Positions 10,101 through 20,167 of a stretch of 64,000 nt of DNA are shown one piece after another. The DNA comes from Paracentrotus lividus. Its lineage: Eukaryota > Echinodermata > Echinoidea > Camarodonta > Echinidae. Numbering within the stretch: position 1 is the first letter of the stretch; every line of letters starts with the position of its first letter. Where the stretch lies: assembly GCA_940671915.1 (NCBI GenBank), contig CALNVZ010003426.1, forward strand, positions 3,261,427-3,325,426. Reading direction: 5' to 3'. The notes under the pieces were generated by a model that was not told where the DNA came from, ran no database searches, and worked only from the letters and a program-made list of their open reading frames with translations. A program made the position numbers and the translations under genes.

Positions 10101-12526
10101 TTCAAAAATACATGTACACTGGGGCTGTGCAGTTTATGACAAATTCAACAAGTCTTCAAAAATATATGTACACTGTATGCATGTCATTCTTTTGAAAGGA
10201 ATCCCTTCATTTGATTAAGATAATTTCAAGGAAACTTACCGTATCCAACAGCTCAATGATCTTGGAGAAAAAGAACCACCAACATGCTCCAGCAAGCTAG
10301 AATAAAAATACAAAACCATCAAATATAATTTTTAAAAAATTATGATTTGAAGAAAACTCATATGGTAAGATTGGTTATACAACCTTGAATCTCAAATTTT
10401 GGTGAACAGCACATCTTTGTGTTAATTTTCAGGTAATCAACCAAGTTACTTACAGGTATGTCATGTCCAAATCCCAGCTCTCTTACCCCTAAAATGAAAC
10501 CACTACATTGGTTATACATTATTGCATTGGCTGCCATGTTTGATTTGATTTGATTTATTTTTTTGCTCTCCTGAATACAACTATATTTCTTTTTTAAATA
10601 GCAATATAAAATTATAGAGATACAAAGGTCTTTCTTCCTCTCAACAGAACAAAACAAAGTGGGAAGAAAAATAAGAAAAAAAGAAAGGGTCTTGAATTCT
10701 ACTTACCCTGACAGACATGGGATCCTCAGAATGGTCAACTGCTTCACACGATACGTTAAATTTAGGGTTGAGAAACGTAGTCACAAAGAACTGCAGGCAC
10801 CAAAAAAGAGAGAGTTAAAGATTATACAGGAATCATTAAATGGAAAGAATTTACTCCCACACCATCATAATCATCATCGATCATTACCACCACTATCATC
10901 ACATCATCATCATCATCAACATTATCAACAAAATCATCATCATCACCACCTCTTATTCCATCAACATCACCAACATCACTATCTTCACAATCATCACATA
11001 ACCATTTTAATCATCATCATTACCTTCATCATCACAACCATCATGAATCATAAATGTACCACCATCACGACCCCCACCATCATCATCATCATCATCATCA
11101 CTACCACCACCATTATCAGAATCATCACAATCACCATCATCGCCCCTATCTTCATCACAATCATGATCGCTATCATAGCATTACCTCTTTAAACATGTAT
11201 GCTGAGAGGATGACCAAGGCAAAGTTGTAGATCAGCATAGGCATCTTGAGATCCAGGGCCTTTCTTGAAGCCATGAACCTAGGTCCATAGTAGGTCATGG
11301 CCAGATAGACAGCTACTAGGGAGTATGTGCCTATAGGACTGGACATCAGGAACCAGCCTGTGGTTCTGGGATCTGTTCAGGGATGTACATAATTAATGTA
11401 AATTTACAGATCTGATTATAAATAATGAAATAAAATATTCTCTGGGAGGTATTTCACTGAGTCAAACGTAAATTATGAACTTGAACAACCTGAATTAAAG
11501 GGCTAAACAGGATGCTTACAGTATTTTCTAATTCTATTGCTAAGCAAAAGTTTTAAAATGAAGATATTGTTGACTAATATTTTGAATGTGAAGGATGTTT
11601 TTTTTTTTATCAACTATCAATTGAGATTAGGGGAAAATAGTCAAACCTCAAAAATAATGTTTTGCATCCCATCTGACTCTTAATATTCCAAGTAATTTTG
11701 TTAAGTTGTTTCTACATGTACCATTAATACAAAAATCTTAAACAACTTCAATTTTACATAGGCAAATTCAGAGTGAGATTTCTAGATGAAACAGCATTTT
11801 CTTTAACTGGGAATATGCACATGCGTACTTGTAGATCATCACACTTATTTATGGGGAAACAGCTTTTCTCCTCTTTGATTATTAGTTTCATGATGGAGCA
11901 AACAATGGATAAAGTAAAAATAAATAGTAAAGTTCTTCAACATCTTTTGGTGGTTTTTTAATCAAATCTTCAAACACAATGGCACAGATGTGAAAATCAT
12001 TTTTATTATTTTCTTTTGCCTTGTAATTTTCATTTTCACCAAGTAACAATCATTATCCAGGCCTTAAATGATAATAAGATTTAGAGCAAGGCCGATTTTA
12101 ATGGTGTTTGAACTTTGAAGGTAGATGCTTGCATGGTGGATTCGAATACGGTGATGAGGTTTACGGTTCACCATGTAATTAGTCCTAAAAAGGACTGTTA
12201 GTGGAGAGCACTCTCCACTACTACTCAAGCCTTCCTCGCATCTCGTCTTCTCAACTGGTTTACAGTCCTTTTCAGGACTAAATCATGAAAGATTACCTCT
12301 AGTTCTACTCCATTCTCTCTATCTTGCCTATTAATTTTGTACTTTCTGTAACTCTTCATTTCCTCTTCCACTTTCTCAAACAGTCCTTTTTAGGACGAAT
12401 CACATGGTGAACCATAAACATCATCACCGTAAGGCCAATTTTCCAATTCCAGAGGCTTTAATACCCACCTGATACACTGTCAGCCCACTGTCCATAGTCC
12501 TTTAGTTGCTGCAAAACACCACTCAT
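6982..12526 (-). CDS. ELOVL: Very-long-chain fatty acid elongase (ELOVL family), 8 exons, 300 aa
   Basis: The joined exons 12469-12526, 11185-11372, 10707-10790, 10240-10296, 9516-9630, 8438-8565, 7836-7970 and 6982-7119 (minus strand) give one open frame with GT-AG junctions in matching phase. ELOVL proteins are multi-pass ER membrane condensing enzymes that join malonyl-CoA to long acyl-CoA in the first step of each elongation cycle. Visible family motifs are K122-x2-E125-x2-D128-T129, the histidine box HVYHH (145-149), N175-x3-H179-x2-MYxYY (182-186) and TxxQxxQ (206-212). The glutamine before the histidine box and the WWIG that follows place it nearer ELOVL4/2/5 than ELOVL6. The last 20 or so residues are unusual: they come from a tandem repeat that continues into the 3' UTR, and no C-terminal di-lysine ER signal is present. 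Start: ATG with A at -3, 22 nt after a good acceptor (ctgtag). Subfamily assignment is uncertain. Confidence 0.93.
7365..7815. repeat. CT-rich microsatellite (TCTCTCTTTATA-like)
   Basis: About 450 bp of interrupted TC and TTTATATC repeats in the last intron of elovl gene 1, beginning about 20 bp downstream (minus sense) of the exon 7 donor. Confidence 0.95.
7836..7970 (-). CDS. ELOVL: elovl gene 1, coding exon 7
   Basis: 135 nt in phase 0. It starts [20 protein letters not shown], followed by PDG, and ends VLFSNFYNQ. It holds the last two membrane segments. The acceptor is tcacag and the donor CAG|GTACG. The paralogue has no intron at this end. Confidence 0.93.
8438..8565 (-). CDS. ELOVL: elovl gene 1, coding exon 6
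   Basis: 128 nt, the same length as paralogue exon 5. It completes Ser168 and encodes [20 protein letters not shown] and then the [12 protein letters not shown] block. The acceptor is atgcag and the donor CTG|GTACGT. Confidence 0.95.
9183..9267. mobile_element. 85-bp TTAA-flanked mini-foldback element
   Basis: TTAA (9179-9182), then CCTGTTGGGGAC at the left and GTCTCCAACAGG at the right, then TTAA (9268-9271). The interior has a perfect 18-bp palindrome GCCCGAATATATTCGGGC. CC ends next to TTAA suggest a piggyBac-type origin. It lies in the intron between exons 5 and 6 of elovl gene 1. Confidence 0.75.
9516..9630 (-). CDS. ELOVL: elovl gene 1, coding exon 5 (histidine box)
   Basis: 115 nt, opening with [20 protein letters not shown] and ending [12 protein letters not shown] plus one base. 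The HxxHH box is the proposed catalytic and iron-binding site of the family. The acceptor is gatcag and the donor GCAT|GTAAGT. Confidence 0.95.
10067..10174. repeat. Two-copy tandem duplication, 54-bp unit
   Basis: Both copies start GGGGCTGTGCAGTTTATGAC (10067 and 10121) and match over the unit with very few differences, so the duplication is recent. It is intronic. Confidence 0.9.
10240..10296 (-). CDS. ELOVL: elovl gene 1, coding exon 4
   Basis: 57 nt in phase 0, encoding [19 protein letters not shown], which carries the KxxExxDT motif. In the paralogue this segment is fused to the next one, so the intron after DT is specific to gene 1 within this pair. Confidence 0.93.
10707..10790 (-). 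CDS. ELOVL: elovl gene 1, coding exon 3
   Basis: 84 nt in phase 0, encoding [20 protein letters not shown] and then SEDPMSVR. This is the luminal-loop region, with the (S/C)C(E/Q)xVD motif seen in ELOVL proteins. The acceptor is ctgcag and the donor AGG|GTAAGT. Confidence 0.92.
10855..11180. repeat. CAT/ATC trinucleotide array in intron 2 of elovl gene 1
   Basis: About 320 bp of interrupted CAT/CAC triplets on the plus strand. In gene sense it is (GAT/GGT)n starting within about 20 nt of the exon 2 donor. It produces a spurious histidine-rich open frame on the plus strand. Confidence 0.95.
11185..11372 (-). CDS. ELOVL: elovl gene 1, coding exon 2
   Basis: 188 nt, the same length and phase as exon 2 of the paralogue at 26193-26380. 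It encodes [17 protein letters not shown] and continues to [15 protein letters not shown], which gives the first two hydrophobic segments and the conserved GP(R/K)xM loop. The acceptor is gaacag and the donor GAG|GTAATG. Confidence 0.95.
12149..12429. mobile_element. 281-bp TA-flanked MITE in intron 1 of elovl gene 1
   Basis: Inverted ends of about 50 bp start CGGTGATGAGGTTTACGGTT, with the right end its complement with a few changes; both include the palindromic GTCCTAAAAAGGAC stretch. TA is present on both sides (12147-12148, 12430-12431), as for Tc1/mariner-type insertions. No open frame. Confidence 0.85.
12469..12526 (-). CDS. ELOVL: elovl gene 1, coding exon 1
   Basis: It encodes residues 1-19, [19 protein letters not shown], plus the first base of Asp20. 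The donor is TCAG|GTGGGT. The acceptor ctgtag at 12549 has a long pyrimidine tract, so 12527-12548 is 5' UTR and at least one non-coding exon should lie further right. Confidence 0.88.
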
Positions 12527-13244
12527 TCTTCTCTATGTCACAGTTCTACTACAGGGGAACAAAACAAAGCAAACAAATAAATATATATGGAAATAATATT
12601 TTTTTTCTTTTTTGTAAAGTGCATTAATATATTGGAATAATTCCATGTCTCTACATCTCTAATCATTCAAAAGTTACTATACCTTACCACAGTTAGATGT
12701 CTACAGCAGAAAACAGAAAAAACAGAAAAACAGAAGTACAAAAGAGAAAGAAAGGGAAGGAATAGGGAAGATGAAAAAGAAGAAGAAAACAGCGATGAGA
12801 AACAGAGAATATCACAAGAAGAAGACAAAATACAACAAAAAATAGGAAGGGGAACAAGCTAGAAACAGACATTTTAAAGTTTAAAAGAATTTTAAAAGCT
12901 TTAAAATAAAAAATAAAAAGATTTAGTATATATTTTCTTGATTTTTGGACGAGTTGAGAAAATTTGTGAGGGCAAAATTGTATTAGTCCTTATGGAAATG
13001 GAAATGTTTGCAACATTTGACCAACTCAAGAATTTGAGGGAAACTCAAGAATTCATGAAAATGAAACCCATGCAAAATCTTGTTCTTTTATACATCACCC
13101 TAGAGGTCTATATTGTATTAAGTTGAAGTGGGAAAAACATAAAGATGACAAATTACTCTTCTTTTTTTTTTTAAAGAAGGTACAGCTAGAAACAAGACAC
13201 TTTTGATCGGCTCAAAATTTTTCAGCCAATGTTCAGACCAATAG

Positions 13245-13873
13245 TAGGGTTGGGCGAATCTCAACTTTTTTTTTCAAACAAGTTGTTTCTATAGTAAAAT
13301 TCGACGTAGAAACTGAAAATGACAATTATTTTTGCAAACGATGACGTCTTACGTCGCTAAAGTGCAAAAAACCCAAAATGGCCGCCAAAATAGCGTATTA
13401 TGCCCAATTATCACACTTTTATACGTATAAACCACTTTTATTGCGTTTTTATATGGCTTTTGGGTGTCAGGGAACCCAACATGATTAATCCAACATAATT
13501 AATCCTACCTAAGTTGACTGTTAGTGTAGTTTGGTAGTTAGTTTCAGTCAATATCGAGCAAAAATCACCTCATATCAAAATCACTAAATAACACCTAAAA
13601 CCATACTAGGTACATTTGGTCATGATAAAATTGTCAGATTTGAGCTTTTAAACCATCAAAATCCATAAATAAACAAAATAAAACCGGATTATACCTATAA
13701 AGTGTGTGATGAATGGGCAAAATACACTATTTTGGTTTTTTGCACTTTAGCGACGTCAGACATCATCGTACACAAAAATCATTGTCATTTTTGGATTCTA
13801 CATCAAATTTGACTATAGAAGTAACTTGTTTGAAATAACTTTTTAGAAAAAAGTCATTATTTGCCCAACCCTA
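13245..13873. mobile_element. 629-bp hAT-like non-autonomous foldback element
   Basis: The ends TAGGGTTGGGCGAAT and TTTGCCCAACCCTA are inverted repeats of the YAGGGxTGGGC type common in hAT elements. A 7-bp direct repeat CCAATAG flanks them (13238-13244, 13874-13880). Complementarity extends far inside, including the GACGTC/TTAGCGACGTC segments near 13360 and 13750. No transposase frame. Confidence 0.8.
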
Positions 13874-13880
13874 CCAATAG

Positions 13881-16314
13881 GCTCTAAAAGGTTAAACTCA
13901 AATAAGTCAAACAAGACAATATATGATTTGTTTTCTTTTTGGACTTTGCCTCTCTAACTAGACAAGTCTGAAGTCTGTTACTGTTCTATTGAAAATCGTA
14001 CTTTGTTCTATAAATTAGGGAAAAATTGACCTTTGCTTCTAAAGTTCTGTTCTAGTTGCAGTTGATTGACTAGTCATGGTCCATGGAGGCAGAGCTCTAT
14101 AATTGAATTAAGAATTAAAATTCCTCTCCCCCTTTTTTTAACTACAAAATACTGGTAAATTTTAAAAGTCTCTGTCACTAAAGAGTTCAATGTCACTGTC
14201 GCTCATTTAATTTTCATAAATTTATCTCTCTCACGTCAATCAGTCGAAGTCTCACCCCATCAATCATCAAAGATGTCACCAAGCCCTGATGACTGAATTT
14301 CGCTCGTCAAAATAATAAAAAATCTTGCTATTTTTTGCCCAGTTTCATGTTTTTGAAAGATAACAAGTTCTTAATTGATCTAGGCCTACATGTAACATTA
14401 CTACTGCTTGTCACAAAACATCAGACATTCATTGTAATATTCGTATCCCAAAATATTTCAGGCCTAGGGCCAGATATCCACGTAGAAATTTTTACTCCAT
14501 AATTAAATTAATTTATGCACGACGCTCAAATGATCATGTTAGCATATAAAAAACACTACCATTGTGCCTCCCAATGAACAATAGTCACAATAAAATTTAC
14601 ATTCGTCATTTATTTTGTTGGTAAGTCCTCATTTCTTTATACGTTTTCAAATGTTGGTCGAAGTCCGACAGTGGATTCTTCATTTCGTTGAAGTTCCTTT
14701 TTATATTTCTCTTTATTCTAAAAAAAAGTATTCAAGAGTGGCTTTGGCGTACACGTTTTGTGAAGTCGAGTCTTGCAGTTTTTCTTGCGAAATGGGTCCA
14801 CTTTGGTTATGATTGACAGCGCGCAAGACAAAAAAGCGGTCTTTATCGTGTTTATCGGGAACAGCTGAATCGCGTTGTTCAGTTACGGTCAACGCACTTC
14901 AGTCATCGCAACCAGGAGGCGGAGCTCCACGCGATAGCTAATCAGAGCGCCCAACAATCAAAATGCATCGTTCTCTAGCTCTGTAAGAACGAACTTGTAG
15001 GTATTTCTACGTGCAGGCTATGGCCTAGTAGTAGAAAATATTAATAAAATACTAGCATATCGTGGTCCCATACCTTGAAAACTGTGTTTTCTGCAATCAA
15101 ATTTCAATATTTTAGCTCACGCAGTAACTTACTCAGTGGCAGTAGAATCTGACTTGCCCAAGAAAAAACCCTCTAAAATCATTAGAGTCTACTGCAACAT
15201 CCCGAAACAAGAAACATACATTCATCTACACAGAGCATACATCATTTTCCATTATTATGAATAAAAACATGTGAACACATTACCTATTTATTAGAATACC
15301 AAGCCCGAATTCAGTCCCAGAACGGTGACAACCGACGCTAACTGGAATGCATATGCATGAGTTTTTAAATTGCGTATGGCAAATATTACGTTGTGTTTCG
15401 TTTCCTTGTTGACTTTTGCCCCCCCCCACCCCCCCCCCCCCCTTAGGATCGTCGATATGGGAAAGGTAAACATATAACATGGTAAATCATGATTTAATAT
15501 TATTTAGTTTGAAAGAAATAACATTAAAAAATGTACAACCAAAAATTAAAAAAAAAAAAACTTTTATCTTCTTTGATTTTAGAATGAGTAGAGAAAATAA
15601 AGTCATAACAAATCGAGAATGTACATTCAATTTACCCCTTTTTTATAATGGGGTCGTCCAATTAGGATCGGATAGAGTTGACCGCATTACCATTGGAATC
15701 TCGCATGTGCACCTGTACCCTTGTAATTTTCAATCCCCAGGATTCCCGAACCCGAGTAAAATTGTAAGTTGATAAATGGTCCATTGTTTGCACATTTCAC
15801 TAATTATCGATCTAGGTCTTTTGAAGTCATAACGGAGATTTTTGAAAGGTGAAAAAGATAGGTATGGAAGAGGCTGGAATGCGAATCTGTGAGTGTGAGT
15901 GTGAGGTCCGTCCCGGGTCCGTCTCGAATTCGGGCGGGGCGCGAGCTTAATAGTGCCGACTGCTGCTGGCACAGGCCACAGGGAATGCTTGGGCATTGAG
16001 TGTTATGAAATATGCCTACAACATTTCTCTTAATAATATTAGGTCCGCCGTTTACCTGTAAAATATTAATTTTCATCACTCTGGGGGGGGGGGGATAATT
16101 AACAAAAGCCCGCATCTCGACATCTGCAGCTACACTCTGCTCTGCGACCATTCCCCTGCCGCCTGCGCACATTTTTTTTTTTTAGCAGTAGGTCTAGGCC
16201 TATACTTCAAAAAGGGTTCTGGAATGAATTTGGAGGAGAAAAAAAAACGCAAATGAATTTAGATCTAAAATTCTAGATAACTATTTCGGAAATTAATTTC
16301 GATACCAGAATTTG
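13881..16314. other. Intergenic stretch without recognisable gene
   Basis: No homology to known coding families is visible. It holds the possible promoter patch at 14820-15010, a poly-C tract at 15420-15442, a CpG-richer patch at 15900-16000 and a poly-G run near 16083. Open frames here are short and lack support. Confidence 0.6.
14820..15010 (-). promoter_or_regulatory. Possible upstream promoter of elovl gene 1
   Basis: A short, relatively CpG-rich stretch contains a GC-box-like GGAGGCGGAGC (complement on the gene strand) and a GATTG motif, about 2.4 kb upstream of the start codon. The acceptor before exon 1 demands an upstream exon. The link is positional only; no donor was identified. 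Confidence 0.2.
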
Positions 16315-16323
16315 TTCAAGTAC

Positions 16324-18404
16324 TAACTATATACACAGCCCCGTTGCCAAAGGCGACGGGGCTGTACTTCCACCACCCCCACTTACAGTGAAACACCCAG
16401 GTCGAAATTCCCATAGGCTCCATTAGCCTGTTGGACCATCAGAAACCATTAGGGCTGTTGGTCTCTAATGGTTTCTAATGTTTATGAAATTGGGACCACA
16501 GAACATTAGAAATTCAATGGACCAATAGACATTTTGTTGGTCCATTGAATTTTTTCTATTGTCCAATAGACATTTTCTAATGGACCAATAAAGAATTAAT
16601 TAATGAATAGTGTAATAAATCTTTTGGATTATTTCGGCTAACAATCACAGAAAAGAACATTGTTGACATTAACAATGAGTCCTACCATATCCTATCCCTA
16701 TCCTTAACCTATGCTATCTATATTAAGCCCTGATTTACTACTGCAGATGTCGACCCCTGTATATAAAGTACTACAGGCAAAATGTTTGAAGAAAGACAGT
16801 TACTTAATATCAAATTACACTTTTGTTAATGAAATATGAAGAATTGTCTTTATGAATCAATTTGAAATTGTGTTAAACATAAAACACTAATAAACTAAAA
16901 TATTTTTTATTGTATTAATAAGTCAAATGCCAGCTACATGGCTAAAAATTGCATATTTCTATTTATTTTCCACCTTTTTTCCAAATCTCAGAATACTGCT
17001 TATGAATATTCATGACCAACAGAAACCATTAGAAACCAATAGAAACCAACAGAAACCAATAGAAACCAGTCAGAAATAACATCTGAACAGAAAATTACAG
17101 AAACCAGTAGAAACCAACAACAAACCGATATAAGCCAACATTAACTGATACAAGCCAACGGGAAGGTTCCATGAGGCCGAGGGCCCACGAGGCCGCCAGG
17201 GGCAGAGTCCCACGAGGCTGAGCGCCCACGAGGCCGAGTATTTTCCCATGAGACCGATTTTTCTCATATAGTATTTTGCAATATACTGCTCGGCCTCATG
17301 GACCCTCCGGCCTCACAGACCCTCGGGCCTCGCGGGCCCTCGGCCTCGAGGGCACTCAGCCTTGTGGGAAGACCCCAAGCCAACAGAAGCAAGCTAATAG
17401 AAATAAATAGAAACTAATAAATAAATTATGGAAACCAACAAAAGCTGATAGAAACTAATAGAAACCATTAGACACCACTGGGAACAAAGAAAAATAGAAA
17501 ACCCCAATAGAATTGATATGGACAGCTGAAACTAATAGGCTAGAGACCATAGAGTCTGATGTGTCTGTGTTGGTTATGGTCCAACAGCCTGGAACCAATA
17601 GAGCCAATAGAGACATCAGACTCTATTGGTTTATGGGTCCAATACAAGGGCCAGAAAACCAATTTGTATTGGACAATAGAGGTTGATGGCCAGACACCAA
17701 CAGAATCTCTTGCTATCTATTGGAGCTATTGCGTCTCTGTGGTCCAGTAGGATCTGATTTCCCATTGTATTGGTCTCTATTGGAATACAATTGATATTCT
17801 GATGGTCCATTAGAAACCATTAGATCCATCAGACACCATTAGAACCAATAGAAATTTTTGTTGGTTTCTAATGGAGCCTATGGGAATTTCGACCTGGGCA
17901 ACCAGCGATGATGAGCGATCAGGTGATTATTACTGGTTAATATGATGAATCTAATGTTTAAAATGTTATTCAACGGCATGTATGATATTTCAAGATACGG
18001 CTTGTTATGAGAACTGAATTATATAAGACTAGAGCTTTTGACTTATCAAAATGAATTTTCCATTGGCCTTGTCTCTTCTCATAAGTGTTGGTGCCATCAC
18101 TGCCATTTTTCTATGACGTCATTTTACTGTGCGAAGATGTATTTGACTCTGTGGCGAAGACAGCGCACGCACAGAGAAATTTACGTGGATGGACTAAATT
18201 TTCCTGTATTTTTCTCATTATTAGTTGATTACTTCATGTGAAACATTTGCAGATGTCACCAATTCGAGAAAAACTTCAAAGATTTGATTCAATTGAGTAT
18301 GAATTCAAATAAGGTATTTTTGACCACAAAATTTGTGGTCATGTATAGATATTTTCAAACCTTCACCAAAATATGTCTACTGACTCGTCAGGCTGGTCGG
18401 TTTA
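16324..18404. mobile_element. Non-autonomous DNA element, copy A, with 9-bp target duplication (interrupted)
   Basis: The ends TAACTATATACACAGCC and GGCTGGTCGGTTTA are flanked by the direct repeat TTCAAGTAC (16315-16323, 18405-18413). Apart from a 1.5-kb insertion at 16396-17898, it aligns with copy B (18503-19077) along its full length of about 575 bp. A GCCCCG/CGGGGC hairpin lies near the left end. A 9-bp duplication points to the Mutator (MULE) type; this is an inference, because no transposase is present. Confidence 0.8.
16396..17898. mobile_element. 1503-bp foldback element nested in copy A
   Basis: Terminal inverted repeats start CCCAGGTCGAAATTCCCATA and run about 33 bp, with matching complement at the right end. 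Removing the element plus one CA dinucleotide restores a 15-base match in length with the uninterrupted copy B. The interior is filled with short direct and inverted motifs (AGAAACCAATAGAAACC and TCTATTGGTCC-like) and a GC-rich block near 17160-17370 rich in GAGGCCGAG / CTCGGCCTC, so the whole element can fold on itself. No protein frame is visible. Confidence 0.8.
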
Positions 18405-18502
18405 TTCAAGTACTAGATCTGCAATTGTGGAATGCTTCATACATGAATTTAGAATATTACGCCACAAATTAGTTTATACTAGGAGCTTTTTTAGTGTGAA
18501 AC

Positions 18503-19077
18503 TAACTATACACAGCCCCGTTGCCGAAAGGCGCAGCGGGCTGTACTTCCACCACCTCCATTTACAGCGAAATAATCAGCGATGATGAGCGATCAGAGGA
18601 TTATACTGGTCATTTAATCAATCTAATGTTAAAATGTTGTTGTAAGGTTTCTATGATGTTTCACACGTAACAACGACTAAAAATGAAAGTATATAAGAGC
18701 TTCTTGACTTACCAAATTGATTTCCGTTGCTTGTCTCTTCTCATGTGTTTGGTGCCATCGCCTGCCATTTTCTATGACGTCATTTTACTGTGCGAAGACG
18801 TATGGCGAAGACCACGACCCGGAGAGATATACGTTGATGGACTCAATTTTCCTGTATTTTTCTACATTATTAGTTGATTACTTCATGTGAAACATTCGCG
18901 ATGTCACCAATTCAAGGAAAACTTCAAAGAATTTGATTCAATTTGAGTATGAATTCAAATAAGGTATTTTTGACCACGAAATTTGTGGTCCATCGTATAG
19001 ATATTTTCAAAACTTCGCCAAATATGTCTACTGGTTCGTCAGTTCCCGTCGCTTCGCGACGGGGGCTGGTCGGTTTA
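18503..19077. mobile_element. Same family, copy B, uninterrupted, 575 bp
   Basis: Flanked by a different 9-bp direct repeat, GTGTGAAAC (18494-18502, 19078-19086), which shows an independent insertion and not a duplication of copy A. It has an extra CCCGTCGCTTCGCGACGGG hairpin near its right end that copy A lacks. Both copies contain TTTCTATGACGTCATTTTAC. Confidence 0.85.
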
Positions 19078-19086
19078 GTGTGAAAC

Positions 19087-19708
19087 ATGATTTCATGTAG
19101 GCTACTATAAATTAGCAATTAGCATTATATCAATTAGGCCCTTAATATTAATCAACAATTAAGACATAGGCTACTTTGGGGAAAAAATAAACGGTCTTGT
19201 AGATTACATCACATAGGCCTACTACTATTGTGCAATTTTGCACCGCTTGAGCGATCAGCGGCCTACACAGTGCACATAAACCCATCTGTGATTAGATCCT
19301 TCTCTTTTTGTAAAAATGTTTTGGGTTATGTAGCATTTGGAGAAATATGAATCCTTTAAAAGTAAACAGCGTAATGAAAGTTGAAACAGGACTCAAAAGT
19401 TAGTACTGGTAGGCCCCAAATACACATCAAGAATAGCCGTTCTTTTTATTGCATGGTCTACATTAATTGCAAGCCAAGGTCACTTTCAGTGCTTGATTAT
19501 TAAAAGTTCAGGGGAAATGTTGTTGTTTTTTTTTAGCAGAAACTATGACCTAAGCCAAGAAATCATGATTCAAATTCATTGTTTCACAAATTTCCCCTAT
19601 TCCAGACACCCTGATTTACATTCAATCATCTTTTACTGGACTACTACAACTAAGAATAGGCATGTTTACATAATACACTTGTAATGGAAGTTGAGTAAAT
19701 ACAGATCC
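19087..19708. other. Intergenic, nothing recognised
   Basis: AT-rich sequence with no convincing gene, RNA or element boundary. Confidence 0.6.
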
Positions 19709-19712
19709 TTAA

Positions 19713-20163
19713 AAGGTAGTGTTATCCTTTTGCAGGCAAAAATATTACATTTCTAGTTTTTGAGAGGATATAGTAGTATACCATTGACTATATCTTCCCA
19801 CAACATGATTAAGCTCAAATGTGAATGTTTGTCATTATATTGCGATTATCAAAATTCATTCCTATTTTTTCGAACCTTGAAAAATATACCGTGCGGTGCG
19901 AACCGCTGACCGTTAGCGCAGAGAATTATGCACGCTGATGCGCCGTGTGTATATTGCTGTGTGCGGTCCGTGCTGCACGCGCTGTAATATCAACGATGTT
20001 GATGGAGAACTGGTCAAAATTCTTTGTCAGATTTTCGTTTCATATTACTGATCTAGACAACCTATGACAGTAAGTTTGAATAGACAGTATAGGTTGATCA
20101 TATTCTAAAGTTATGCCAAGTTGCATTGGTTTTCATAATTTGTGAAAAAGGATAACACTACCT
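19713..20163. mobile_element. 451-bp TTAA-flanked foldback element
   Basis: TTAA at 19709-19712 and 20164-20167. The ends are AAGGTAGTGTTATCCTTTT and its complement AAAAAGGATAACACTACCT. The middle has a GC-richer palindromic patch around 19890-19985. The TTAA target fits Kolobok or piggyBac families. Confidence 0.8.
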
Positions 20164-20167
20164 TTAA

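Noticed and set aside
10659..11192. 177-aa plus-strand frame rich in histidine and isoleucine
   Set aside because: It covers antisense elongase exon 3 and a CAT repeat array; purely compositional.
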